A DNA stretch of 64,000 nucleotides from JAIBJN01 sp963847985. GTDB taxonomy: Bacteria > Actinomycetota > Thermoleophilia > Gaiellales > Gaiellaceae. Below the pieces are notes generated by a model, which searched no databases, was not told the DNA's origin, and was given only the letters and a program-made list of their open reading frames with translations. Location: the NCBI GenBank assembly GCA_963847985.1, contig CAWKBS010000008.1:310001-374000 (forward strand), read 5' to 3'. This document shows positions 1-7,149 of this stretch, piece after piece (within the stretch, counting starts at the first letter, position 1; the number at the start of each line of letters is the position of its first letter). Made by a program: the position numbers and the translations under genes.

Positions 1-1
1 C

Positions 2-223
2 TCGCCGGCCTCGCGCCAGATCGACTGCGCGACGAAGGCGCCGCTCGGCGCCCTCGAGCCCACGCAGACCCCGAGCTGGGACACGCTGTCCTACCAGGCG
101 TACCTCCAGCGCTACTACTACCCCTGGAAGACGCCGAAGGCGTTCAAGGGGACGTGCCGCGAGTTCGTCCTCACGCTGAGCGACGGCAGCTCGCACTCGG
201 CCTACTTCGACTTCGTCAGGTAG
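2..223 (+). CDS. C-terminal end of a secreted protein (PxKF-like domain), 5' end cut by the window edge
   Basis: Only the last 73 codons are in the window. The frame from base 2 reads through to a TAG at 221-223. The peptide ends with aromatic residues, WKTPKAFKGTCREFVLTLSD and then HSAYFDFVR. This 'WKT...GTCR..LTL.DG..H.A.F.F' pattern is what I know from the C-terminal half of PxKF-type beta-sandwich modules at the end of secreted actinobacterial proteins. A Cys pair (about residues 9 and 52 of the fragment) could form a disulfide outside the cell. Nothing can be said about the N-terminal part or true length. The domain assignment rests on remembered motif similarity and is moderate. Confidence 0.6.
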   Translation, partial: SPASRQIDCATKAPLGALEPTQTPSWDTLSYQAYLQRYYYPWKTPKAFKGTCREFVLTLSDGSSHSAYFDFVR

Positions 224-238
224 ACGCAAGCACCACCG

Positions 239-1600
239 TCAGCGAGAGGCCGGCCGCGTGCCGGCCTCTCGCACGGCGAAGAGCCGCCACTCGCCGGGCA
301 CGCCCTTCAGAACGTGGGCGCCGCGGTCGGCGAGGTCGAACCCGGAGCCGGCGACCAGGTCGCGCACTGTGCTCGAGACCAGGACCTCGGCCGGCCCGGC
401 CTCGGCGGCGACCCGCGCGGCGATGTGGAGGACGATGCCGCCGATCCTGCCTCCCGCGAGCTCGCCCTCGCCCGTGTGTAGCCCGGCGCGGATCTCGAGG
501 CCGAGCCGGCGGACCTCCGAGCGGATCGAGCAGGCGCATCGCAGGGCGCGGACGGGGCCGTCGAACGAGGCGACGAAGCCGTCGCCGGTGGTGTTCAGCT
601 CGACGCCCCGGAACTCAGACAGGTGCTCGCGTACTAGCGCGTTGTGCCGGCCGAGGAGCTCGCGCCAGCCCGCGTCGCCGAGCTCCGCGGCGCGCCGGGT
701 CGAGTCGACGATGTCGGTGAAGAGGATGGTCGCCAGCACGCGCTCGGGCTCGACGGCCGGGTCGAGCTCGCGCAGGAACGCCTCGGTTTCGTCGAGCAGG
801 AGCCCGTTCCCGACGGGATCCGCCCAGGAGAAGCCGTCAACGAGGCCGGGCACGTCCCGGCGTACCGCGTCCGGGACTCGTTCCGCGACGTAGGCGGCGG
901 GCCCGGCCGACGCTGTCCGGTGGAGCACGAGCGTCGGGACGCGGATGGCAGGGAGGACGTCCGTGACGTCGCCGTCCATGACCATGCGCTGGAAGGCGAC
1001 CGCTGCGCCGGGGCTCGCGCTCTGGCGCATGTGGCGGACATACCACGCCCGGAACTCCTCGTCGTCGGCCCGCGTCGGCGTGTACTCGCGGAGCTGGCGC
1101 GCGAAGAACTCTGGCGTGCCCCAGCTCTCGCCGACTTCGCGTAGCCAGTCGCGCCACTCGTCGTCGCTCCGCGCCCAGGGATAATCCGGCGAGCGGCGTC
1201 CCTTCGGCGACGGGTCGAAGAGGACGAGCGCCCCTGTTCGCTCCGGGTAGGTCGCCGCGAAGAGAATCGCCAGGCGTGACCCCTCGTGCGCACCCAAGAG
1301 CGCCGCTCGTTCCATCCCGGCGGCGTCCATGACCGCCCGGACGTCGTCCATCCGAGCCTCGAGCGTCGGCACGCTGCGGAGCCGGTCGGAGAGGCCCATG
1401 CCGCGCTTGTCGAAGAGGAGAACGCGGGCGAAGGACGCGAGCCGCTCGACGTGCTGTACGAACAGCGGCTGCTCCCAGACCGAGTCGAGATGGGCGAGGC
1501 TCCCGCGGACGACCACGAGATCCTCGGGGCCCTCGCCGACGACCTGGTACGCGATGCTGACGTCGCCGCTCTTCGCGTAGCTGATGTCCGGCACTTCCAC
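239..1600 (-). CDS. Alpha/beta-hydrolase fused to class III nucleotide cyclase
   Basis: A 453-residue protein of two halves. Residues about 1-280 have the alpha/beta-hydrolase fold of this family (DKRGMGLSD, then LLGAHEGSRLA). Residues about 290-440 are a class III adenylate/guanylate cyclase homology domain with both metal aspartates (LFTDIVDST and TTGDGF). The architecture matches Mycobacterium tuberculosis Rv1900c-type proteins. Two oddities are visible. The nucleophile elbow reads G-A-H-E-G, with His where the catalytic Ser belongs. The cyclase has N at the usual purine-selecting Lys position and HIAAR in place of the usual NxAAR. The hydrolase half may therefore be a sensor rather than an enzyme, and nucleotide specificity is open. 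GTG start; a terminator lies just upstream, so it is probably transcribed alone. Confidence 0.88.
   Translation of the reverse strand: MEVPDISYAKSGDVSIAYQVVGEGPEDLVVVRGSLAHLDSVWEQPLFVQHVERLASFARVLLFDKRGMGLSDRLRSVPTLEARMDDVRAVMDAAGMERAALLGAHEGSRLAILFAATYPERTGALVLFDPSPKGRRSPDYPWARSDDEWRDWLREVGESWGTPEFFARQLREYTPTRADDEEFRAWYVRHMRQSASPGAAVAFQRMVMDGDVTDVLPAIRVPTLVLHRTASAGPAAYVAERVPDAVRRDVPGLVDGFSWADPVGNGLLLDETEAFLRELDPAVEPERVLATILFTDIVDSTRRAAELGDAGWRELLGRHNALVREHLSEFRGVELNTTGDGFVASFDGPVRALRCACSIRSEVRRLGLEIRAGLHTGEGELAGGRIGGIVLHIAARVAAEAGPAEVLVSSTVRDLVAGSGFDLADRGAHVLKGVPGEWRLFAVREAGTRPASR
242..272. terminator. Bidirectional hairpin between two convergent genes
   Basis: A perfect 13-bp stem (GCGAGAGGCCGGC and its complement) closes a 5-base loop CGCGT. 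It lies just after the stop of the upstream plus-strand gene and covers the last codons of the convergent cyclase gene, so it could end transcription from both sides. No long U-tract is visible. Confidence 0.6.
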
Positions 1601-1627
1601 GGCGCCATTCTCCCCGACCCGAAAGAG

Positions 1628-1655
1628 AGGAGGGGCGCCGCCAGGCGCCCCTCCT
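1628..1655 (-). terminator. Terminator hairpin after the M28 peptidase gene
   Basis: A perfect 12-bp stem (AGGAGGGGCGCC and complement) with loop GCCA lies 23 bases beyond the M28 peptidase stop and before the next minus-strand start. On the minus strand it is followed by CTCTTTC, a weak U-tract. Confidence 0.7.
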
Positions 1656-1678
1656 GTCGCTCGCGTGTGCCCGACGAC

Positions 1679-3091
1679 CTACGGCCGTGGGAACACGACC
1701 GGGCTGCGGTTGCCTTCGGTGTCGACCGCGCGCACGCCGAAGAAGAAGTTGTCCTTGGACATGTTCACGACGGTGTACGTGGTGACGTTGCCGACCGAGA
1801 TCGTCTGCTTCCAGTCCGAGTCGGTCGTCTCGCGCCAGACGATCTCGTAGCCGGCGAGGTCCGGCTCCGGGTTCGCCGTCCAGCGGAGGACGGTGTCGTA
1901 GCTGAGACCGCCCTGGATGCGAACGCCCTTCGGGGCGACGGGCGCGTCGGCCAGCGCCGCGAGCGCCGCGACGTTCACCTTCGCCACCCGCGCGATGTAC
2001 TTGAAGTCGACGAACTCCGGCAGGTCGCCGATCTGCTCGCCGTCCTCGACGCGGACGTCCTGGTGCTGGTGGTCGAAGTCCTCGTTCACCTCGGTGAAGC
2101 GAACGGACGACCGGAACCCCTCCTCGAGGAAGGAGATGTGATCGCCGCCGCGCCCGAAGCGGTCGCGCCGGTAGATGATCTTCACCTCCATGTTCGTGTG
2201 GCCGTTCTCGCCGACCTCCTTGACGAAGCGCGCCATTTGCCGGGCGGGCGAGTCGTTCTCGCCGCCGACCGAGCGGCGCGTGTTCGCCTCGGCGGTCGTC
2301 TCGTCCGTCGGGACGCCCTCGGCGAAGACGCGCACCGACCACGGGTCCTTGATGCCGGTGCCGCCGATCGAGCTGCCGACGATGTCGTTGGTGAACATGC
2401 CCTCGATCTGGAGCCCGTTCGCCTTCGCCTCCTTCGCGAAGTGGTCGGACCCGTAGAGGCCCTGCTCCTCGCCGGCGACGGCCATGAAGATGATCGTCGC
2501 GTCCCACTCGCGCTTGGACATCACGCGGGCCATCTCGAGCACGGCCGAGACACCGGAGGCGTCGTCGTTCGCGCCGGGCGCGTCACAGGTCGAGTTCGTC
2601 GGGCTCGTGCACATCGAGTCGTAGTGGCCGCTCACCACGTAGATCCGGTTGGCCGACTCCGGCTGCGTCCCGCGGAGCGTTGCGACGACGTTCGTGATCA
2701 CGGTCGGAACCGGGATCCGGCTCGCTACGGGCTGGAGGTAGCTGTCCAGTGCGACGGTCATCCGCCCGCCGGAGTCCGCCGCGTACTTCGAGAACTCGCT
2801 GAAGATCCAGTCGCGCGCGGCCCCGATCCCGCGCACCGGGTCGTCCTGCGAGGACAGTGTGTTGCGCGTTCCGAAGCTGACGAGCTTGCGGTCCGACGCC
2901 TCAATGTTGTCCGGGTCGATCTCACGGAGCATCTTCGCCACCGCCGGCGGCGTGCCCTGTGCGTCGACTCCTCCGCCCTGGGACTGCGGAGCGCTGCCGG
3001 CCGATCCTGCCGGGCCGATCAGGCTCGCCCCAAGAGCCCCGAGCATGACGATGGCAGCCGCAACGGCGGCGCCGACGATGCGCTTTCGCAT
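1679..3091 (-). CDS. Secreted M28-family zinc aminopeptidase with a C-terminal fibronectin-III-like module
   Basis: A 470-residue exported peptidase. Residues 1-31 form a signal peptide (MRKR, then a long hydrophobic stretch ending GSAGSA). The M28 core shows the co-catalytic zinc ligands in order: GHYDS (His, Asp), GANDDASG (bridging Asp), AGEEQG (catalytic and zinc Glu), NDIVG (Asp) and GGDHISF (His). Residues about 380-470 resemble an FN3 domain (TVLRWTANPEPDLAGYEIVW), common as a carbohydrate- or surface-binding tail. It probably removes N-terminal amino acids from peptides outside the cell. ATG start with a G-rich Shine-Dalgarno stretch about 6 bases upstream. It is transcribed alone and ends at a strong hairpin. 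The exact substrate is unknown. Confidence 0.93.
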   Translation of the reverse strand: MRKRIVGAAVAAAIVMLGALGASLIGPAGSAGSAPQSQGGGVDAQGTPPAVAKMLREIDPDNIEASDRKLVSFGTRNTLSSQDDPVRGIGAARDWIFSEFSKYAADSGGRMTVALDSYLQPVASRIPVPTVITNVVATLRGTQPESANRIYVVSGHYDSMCTSPTNSTCDAPGANDDASGVSAVLEMARVMSKREWDATIIFMAVAGEEQGLYGSDHFAKEAKANGLQIEGMFTNDIVGSSIGGTGIKDPWSVRVFAEGVPTDETTAEANTRRSVGGENDSPARQMARFVKEVGENGHTNMEVKIIYRRDRFGRGGDHISFLEEGFRSSVRFTEVNEDFDHQHQDVRVEDGEQIGDLPEFVDFKYIARVAKVNVAALAALADAPVAPKGVRIQGGLSYDTVLRWTANPEPDLAGYEIVWRETTDSDWKQTISVGNVTTYTVVNMSKDNFFFGVRAVDTEGNRSPVVFPRP

Positions 3092-3206
3092 CTCTTACCC
3101 CCTTGTCGGTTCTCGGGCTTCGAGCACCCCCCGCCGCAGTCAGGCGAGCTCTCCCCCCGAAGAGCAGCGGGAGGCTAGCAAGGGTTGTCAGGACGTGTCG
3201 GCGCGC

Positions 3207-4019
3207 TCAGCCGAGGGAGCGCGCGACGTCGCCCATCCGCTCGAAGCGGGCGCCGGCGTCGTGGCAGTGCTCGACGAAGCTCGCCAGCATCGCCACCCGG
3301 TGGCCGCGGCCGATCACCTGCGGGTGCATGGTCACGGTGAGGATTCCGCCGTCGACGTTCGCGTCCATCCAGTCGAACTCGCCCTGCCAGATCTCCAGCA
3401 CCTGCGACGGCGTCGCGCCACCTTTGCGGTACGGGTCGAAGTTGAACTGGAAGTGGACCCAGTCGTCGAGCTCGAAGCAGAGCGGCAGCTCCCACAGGGT
3501 CGACTCGCGCCCGCGCTCGAGCGGCACGCCGCGCGCCACCCGATCGCCGATGCGCGGGTGGAACGGGCGGTAGTCGTCGGTCATCAGGCTCGAGTCGTAG
3601 AGGAAGCCGAGCTCCTCGACGAGGCCGAGCGTCGAGTCGGACAGGTCGGCGGAGGGGGCGCGGAAGCCGAGGGGCGTCACCCCGATCCCGTCGAGCACCT
3701 CCCAGGCGCGCTCCATATCCGCCCGCTCCTCCTCCGGGGTCTGCAGGCTCGGGTCGACGTGCGCGTAGGAGTGGTGCGCGATCTCGTGCCCGGCCTCGAG
3801 GATGGAGGCGGTCTCCGCGGGAAACGACTCGACGGTGTGGCCCGGGACGAAGAAGGTCGCGTCCAGCTCGCGCTCCTCGAGGAAGTGCAGGATGCGCGGG
3901 ACGCCCACGCGCGCCCCGTACTCGCCCCGGTTCAGCATCGCCGGCGTCACGCGGTCATAGGCGAGCCACACGGACAGCGCGTCGAAGTCGAAGCTGAGGC
4001 AGACCCGGCTCGAGGGCAC
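3207..4019 (-). CDS. Polysaccharide deacetylase family protein (NodB homology)
   Basis: A 270-residue cytosolic-looking protein without signal peptide. It carries the NodB signature: FDFDA near the N-terminus (catalytic and metal Asp), then HHSYAHVDP (the H-x3-H metal pair), then GFRAPSADLS (the R-A-P motif). The C-terminal TMHPQVIGRGHR supplies the conserved His motif. Proteins of this length without a signal peptide are often grouped with the PuuE/HpPgdA-type deacetylases that act on small amide substrates rather than on peptidoglycan. GTG start. The upstream region (4020-4219) is shared with the divergent groES and contains a CTAG-flanked inverted repeat. The family is certain; the substrate is not. 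Confidence 0.9.
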   Translation of the reverse strand: MPSSRVCLSFDFDALSVWLAYDRVTPAMLNRGEYGARVGVPRILHFLEERELDATFFVPGHTVESFPAETASILEAGHEIAHHSYAHVDPSLQTPEEERADMERAWEVLDGIGVTPLGFRAPSADLSDSTLGLVEELGFLYDSSLMTDDYRPFHPRIGDRVARGVPLERGRESTLWELPLCFELDDWVHFQFNFDPYRKGGATPSQVLEIWQGEFDWMDANVDGGILTVTMHPQVIGRGHRVAMLASFVEHCHDAGARFERMGDVARSLG

Positions 4020-4028
4020 GGCGGGATG

Positions 4029-4196
4029 CTAGAGGCTTGATGTGGAATTGGCGCGCTGTGGGGTCGGCTCAGACCAAGACAGGGCGTTCCGGCGCCCGCA
4101 GCCCAGGCCAGGAGGCCTGGGTAAGGGTGCCGGGGCGGCATGCCGCCGCGTCTGAGGCGGCAGCACGGCCCGCTCCATTTCGCATCAAGCCTCTAG
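4029..4196. repeat. CTAG-flanked inverted-repeat element (168 bp), MITE-like
   Basis: Perfect 14-bp terminal inverted repeats (CTAGAGGCTTGATG and its complement) bound a 168-bp segment with no plausible gene. Both ends carry CTAG, compatible with a duplicated 4-bp target. Inside are smaller palindromes, including AGGCCAGGAGGCCTG. It fills the space between the divergent deacetylase and groES. No transposase is present, so mobility would depend on an element elsewhere. It may instead be a structured regulatory region. Confidence 0.55.
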
Positions 4197-4207
4197 TCGA
4201 GGGCGCC

Positions 4208-4213
4208 TACAAT
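4208..4213 (+). promoter_or_regulatory. -10 box of groES (leaderless arrangement)
   Basis: TACAAT lies 6 bases before the ATG at 4220, so transcription should begin at or beside the start codon. No good TTGACA is seen 17 bases upstream, where the inverted-repeat arm lies. Confidence 0.6.
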
Positions 4214-4219
4214 CAGGGA

Positions 4220-4507
4220 ATGGAGGATCTTGCTCCACTCACGATCACGCTCGAGCCGCTCGACGACCACCTCATCGTCGAGCCGGTGGACGAGGACGTC
4301 GAGACGCGGACGGGCCTGATCATCCCGCAGAGCGCCGAGGCAGGCTGTCGCTCCGGCATCGTCACCGCCGTCGGCGCCGAGGCTCACGGCATCGATCCGG
4401 GCGACAAGGTGCTCTTCCCCAAGGACGCCGGCTACGACGTCAGGCTCGGCGGCGTCGCCTGCAAGGTGCTGGGCCGGAGCCAGCTCATCGCCCGCATCCA
4501 CGACTAG
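4220..4507 (+). CDS. groES: Co-chaperonin GroES (stand-alone copy)
   Basis: A 95-residue GroES (Cpn10). The start is set at the ATG following TACAAT because the protein then begins MEDLAPLTITLEPLDDHLIV, the usual first beta strand of the family. The mobile loop that contacts GroEL is visible around residues 28-40 (ETRTGLIIPQSA), and GDKVLFPKDAG follows. GroES caps the GroEL folding chamber in the cytoplasm. No groEL lies beside it, unlike the common groES-groEL operon, so the partner must be encoded elsewhere. An open frame extends further upstream through the CTAG-flanked repeat, but that part is not protein-like. Its TAG stop lies inside the CTAG that begins the next repeat. Confidence 0.93.
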   Translation: MEDLAPLTITLEPLDDHLIVEPVDEDVETRTGLIIPQSAEAGCRSGIVTAVGAEAHGIDPGDKVLFPKDAGYDVRLGGVACKVLGRSQLIARIHD

Positions 4508-4561
4508 GAGGGTTTGGCGAGGGCCCGGCGGCACAGCCGTTATTTCGCCGAACCCTCCTAG
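4504..4561. repeat. CTAG-bounded palindromic element carrying both convergent stop codons
   Basis: A 58-bp segment with 16-17-bp inverted ends (CTAGGAGGGTTTGGCGA against CTAGGAGGGTTCGGCGA on the other strand). The left CTAG contains the groES TAG and the right CTAG contains the TAG of the MMPL gene. Read on the minus strand, its first 39 bases nearly match the start of the element at 34691-34857, of which this looks like an internally deleted form. It can also act as a bidirectional terminator hairpin. Confidence 0.75.
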
Positions 4562-6750
4562 GCCTCACCGTGGCGAAGGCGGCCCGGCCACGCCCCGGCG
4601 CCGCCGAAGAGGGCGATGAGCGCCGGGATGAGCACCGGCCGCACGACGAAGGTCTCGAGCAGAACCCCGACGGCCATCATGAAGGCGAACTCGCGGAAGC
4701 CGTCGACCGGGACGATCGCGAGCATGGCGAAGGAGGCGGCGAGGGCGATGCCGGCCACGCTGATCGCGCGCGAGGCCCGCGGGGCGGCGACGGCGATCGC
4801 GTCCCGCAGCGGGCGGCGCTCGGCCTCCTGCCAGATGCGCCCGGCGACGAAGACGTTGTAGTCGGAGCCGAGCGACACGAGCAGCACGCCGGCGGCAAAG
4901 GGGACGTAGTAGGTCAGGTCGCTGTGCCCGAGCAGGCCCTGGAAGACGTACGTGGTCAGCCCGAGCGTCGCCGCCACCGAGAGCACGCTGGCAGCAAGCA
5001 GGTAGAGAGGCGCGATCAGGGCGCGAAGGAAGAGGGCGAGGAGGAGGAAGTTCAGGGCGAGCACGACGGCGCCCACGAGCGCCGAGCTGTCGACGATCGC
5101 GGCAACCGTGTCGGAGGCCAGCGCCGTCTGCCCGGCGAGCGCCCCTTCGGCGTCCGTCAGGCCGGCGTCGACCAGCAGGGTCGGGAGCCGCCGCTCGAGC
5201 TCCCGGTGGACCTTGATTGCCTCCGAGTCGAGCGGTGGCGCCTCGCCGATGACCGCGATCCTGGCGGCGTTTCCATTCTCCGCGACGAAGACGTCGGCCG
5301 GCGCGTCGGCCGGCAGCTCCCGCGGCCCGATGACTCCCGCGACGCCCGGTACCTGCTCGACCTCTTCCTCGAGGAGTCCGAGCTCGTCCGTGCGGGTGGC
5401 GACGCCTTCGCCTTCGACGAGAACGGTGGTCGGCGCGAGCACCCCCGCGGCGAAGCCCTGGTCGGCGGCGACCGCGGCTTGCTGCACCTCCGAGCTCTCG
5501 GGGAGGCCGCTGCCGAGCCGGAGCGCGAGCTCTGTGTGCCGGATTCCGGTCGCGGCGGCGGCGAGCGCAGCGACCGTGAGCAGCGCGACCACCGCGGCCG
5601 CCGGCCGCGAGGTCAGCGTCCGCGCGAGGCGCGAGACCTGCTGGTCGACGAGCTCGGGCTCCTCCTCGCGCGGCGTGAGGGAGGGCCAGAACACCAGGCG
5701 TCCGAGCAGCGCGAGCGCGGCGGGGACGAACGTGATGGAAACGGCCAGTGAAACGGCCGATGTGAGGGCGAGGGCGGGACCGAAGGCGCGGAAGAACTCG
5801 AGCTCGCCGACCACGAGGGCGCCGGTGCCCGCGACGACGATCAGGCCGGCGGTGGCGACGATCGGCGCGACCGCGGTGCACGAGCGCCGCGCGGCGTCGA
5901 GCCGGCTCGCGCCGCCCGCCAGCTCGCGCCGGCACGCGGACAGGAAGAAGATCGTGTAGTCGGTGACGATCCCGAGCGTGAGGGCGACGACGAGCGGCTC
6001 CACCTCCTGCGGGATCGTCGCGTCGAGCTGCTTCGCCACCCACGGGATGAGCCCGCCCGCGACGAGGAAGGCGATCGCCGACGCGGCGAGCGTCAGGAGC
6101 GGCGCCCCGAGCGAGCGGAACGTCAGCCCGACCACCAGGGCGATCGCGAGCACGGTGCCCAGCTCGACCCAGGGGAGCGCCTCCTCGATCTCCTCGAACT
6201 GCGCGAGCCGGGCCGGCCCGGGCCCGGTCACGCCGGTGAAGTGGCTCTCCCGCGCCGGCTCCGCGTATGCGTCGGCGAGGTCGACCTTGCTCGTCAGGCT
6301 GACTCCCGGGTCGAAGAAGAGATGGGTGACGGCAGTCGTGCCGTCTTCCTCCGAGCCCGGAAAGACCTCTTCGGTGTTGAGGATCGGAAGGGCGAAACGG
6401 ATCTCGTCGCCCTCGCCATCCTGCCCGGTGACGTCGATCGCCCGCCTGACGATCGCCTCCTGCTCCGCGGCGGCGAAGCCGGCCGGATCCCGCTCGACCA
6501 CCGCGGTGTCGGCCGTCAGCGGGACCGAGAAGAGCTCCGCGGCCCGCTGCTCGGCCTGAAGGGCCGGCGAATCGTCCGGGATCAGGCCGCCCAGCTCGAT
6601 CGCGTCGCCCGCGCCGAGGCCGGGGAGGTAGACGGCGACGAGTACCGCGGCGGCGATCCACGCGGCCACGACGAGGTGGCGGAGCCGGACGACGACGGAT
6701 GCAAACAGCTTTGGCACGCGGGCTCTATGCCCCGGCCGGTCGGACTTCAT
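4558..6750 (-). CDS. MMPL/RND-family membrane transporter
   Basis: A 730-residue integral membrane protein of the MMPL branch of RND transporters, which export lipids or hydrophobic compounds using the proton gradient. It shows the duplicated layout: one transmembrane helix near residue 30, a soluble domain (about 55-190), a bundle of helices, a second soluble domain (about 440-540) and a second bundle. The proton-relay Asp-Tyr pairs are visible in both halves (GIVTDYTIFFLS and SLGSDYNVF). The start is placed at the ATG giving MKSDRPGHRARVPKLF; upstream in-frame sequence is shuffled Ser/Arg-rich and overlaps the zincin gene. It is the last gene of the minus-strand run from 11843. Its TAG stop lies in the flanking CTAG of the repeat. 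Substrate unknown. Confidence 0.9.
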   Translation of the reverse strand: MKSDRPGHRARVPKLFASVVVRLRHLVVAAWIAAAVLVAVYLPGLGAGDAIELGGLIPDDSPALQAEQRAAELFSVPLTADTAVVERDPAGFAAAEQEAIVRRAIDVTGQDGEGDEIRFALPILNTEEVFPGSEEDGTTAVTHLFFDPGVSLTSKVDLADAYAEPARESHFTGVTGPGPARLAQFEEIEEALPWVELGTVLAIALVVGLTFRSLGAPLLTLAASAIAFLVAGGLIPWVAKQLDATIPQEVEPLVVALTLGIVTDYTIFFLSACRRELAGGASRLDAARRSCTAVAPIVATAGLIVVAGTGALVVGELEFFRAFGPALALTSAVSLAVSITFVPAALALLGRLVFWPSLTPREEEPELVDQQVSRLARTLTSRPAAAVVALLTVAALAAAATGIRHTELALRLGSGLPESSEVQQAAVAADQGFAAGVLAPTTVLVEGEGVATRTDELGLLEEEVEQVPGVAGVIGPRELPADAPADVFVAENGNAARIAVIGEAPPLDSEAIKVHRELERRLPTLLVDAGLTDAEGALAGQTALASDTVAAIVDSSALVGAVVLALNFLLLALFLRALIAPLYLLAASVLSVAATLGLTTYVFQGLLGHSDLTYYVPFAAGVLLVSLGSDYNVFVAGRIWQEAERRPLRDAIAVAAPRASRAISVAGIALAASFAMLAIVPVDGFREFAFMMAVGVLLETFVVRPVLIPALIALFGGAGAWPGRLRHGEA

Positions 6751-6799
6751 GCACGTTTCGGGTCGGTCCGCGCGTACAAGAACTGGGGCTGAGCCGCAG

Positions 6800-7135
6800 C
6801 TAGCCCCAGCCGAGCTCGGCGATCCGGTCCTCGTCGATGCCGAAGTGGTGGGCGATCTCGTGGACGACCGTGATGCGGATTTCCTCCTCCAGCACCTCCG
6901 GGTCGTCGCCGAACTCCTCCTCGAGCGGGATGCGGTAGATGGCGATCTTGTCCGGGAGCACGCCCGCGTAGCTCTCGACACCGCGCTCCGTGAGCGGGAT
7001 GCCGAGGTACAGGCCGAAGAGGTCGGGATCCTCGTCGTTCTCATCCTCGACCACGATCTCGACGTTGGACATCGCCTCGCGCAGCTTCGCGGGCAGGGAG
7101 TCGAGGGCCGCCCGGACGTGGTCCTCGAAGGTCAC
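6800..7135 (-). CDS. Small zincin-like metallopeptidase (DUF1025/Zincin_1 family)
   Basis: A 111-residue acidic protein with the HEIAHHFGIDEDR motif, i.e. HExxHxxG followed by an acidic third ligand, in the last 20 residues. This is the layout of the short predicted metallopeptidases widespread in actinobacteria and proteobacteria. The conserved segment YAGVLPDKIAIYR precedes the motif. No signal peptide or membrane segment is seen, so it is probably cytosolic. GTG start. It lies 14 bases after the carbamoyltransferase gene and 49 bases before the MMPL gene, all on the same strand, so co-transcription is likely. No substrate is known for the family. Confidence 0.85.
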   Translation of the reverse strand: MTFEDHVRAALDSLPAKLREAMSNVEIVVEDENDEDPDLFGLYLGIPLTERGVESYAGVLPDKIAIYRIPLEEEFGDDPEVLEEEIRITVVHEIAHHFGIDEDRIAELGWG

Positions 7136-7149
7136 GAGTGGAGGGGCAC

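Noticed and set aside
154..1144. Several long plus-strand frames opposite the hydrolase-cyclase gene, rich in Arg/Ser/Pro
   Set aside because: They lie wholly antisense to a gene with clear motifs, and their composition is that of shifted high-GC codons. The same holds for dozens of similar frames across the window.
4037..4219. N-terminal extension of GroES by 61 residues
   Set aside because: It is translated from the CTAG-flanked repeat, has no family similarity, and the -10 box lies inside it.
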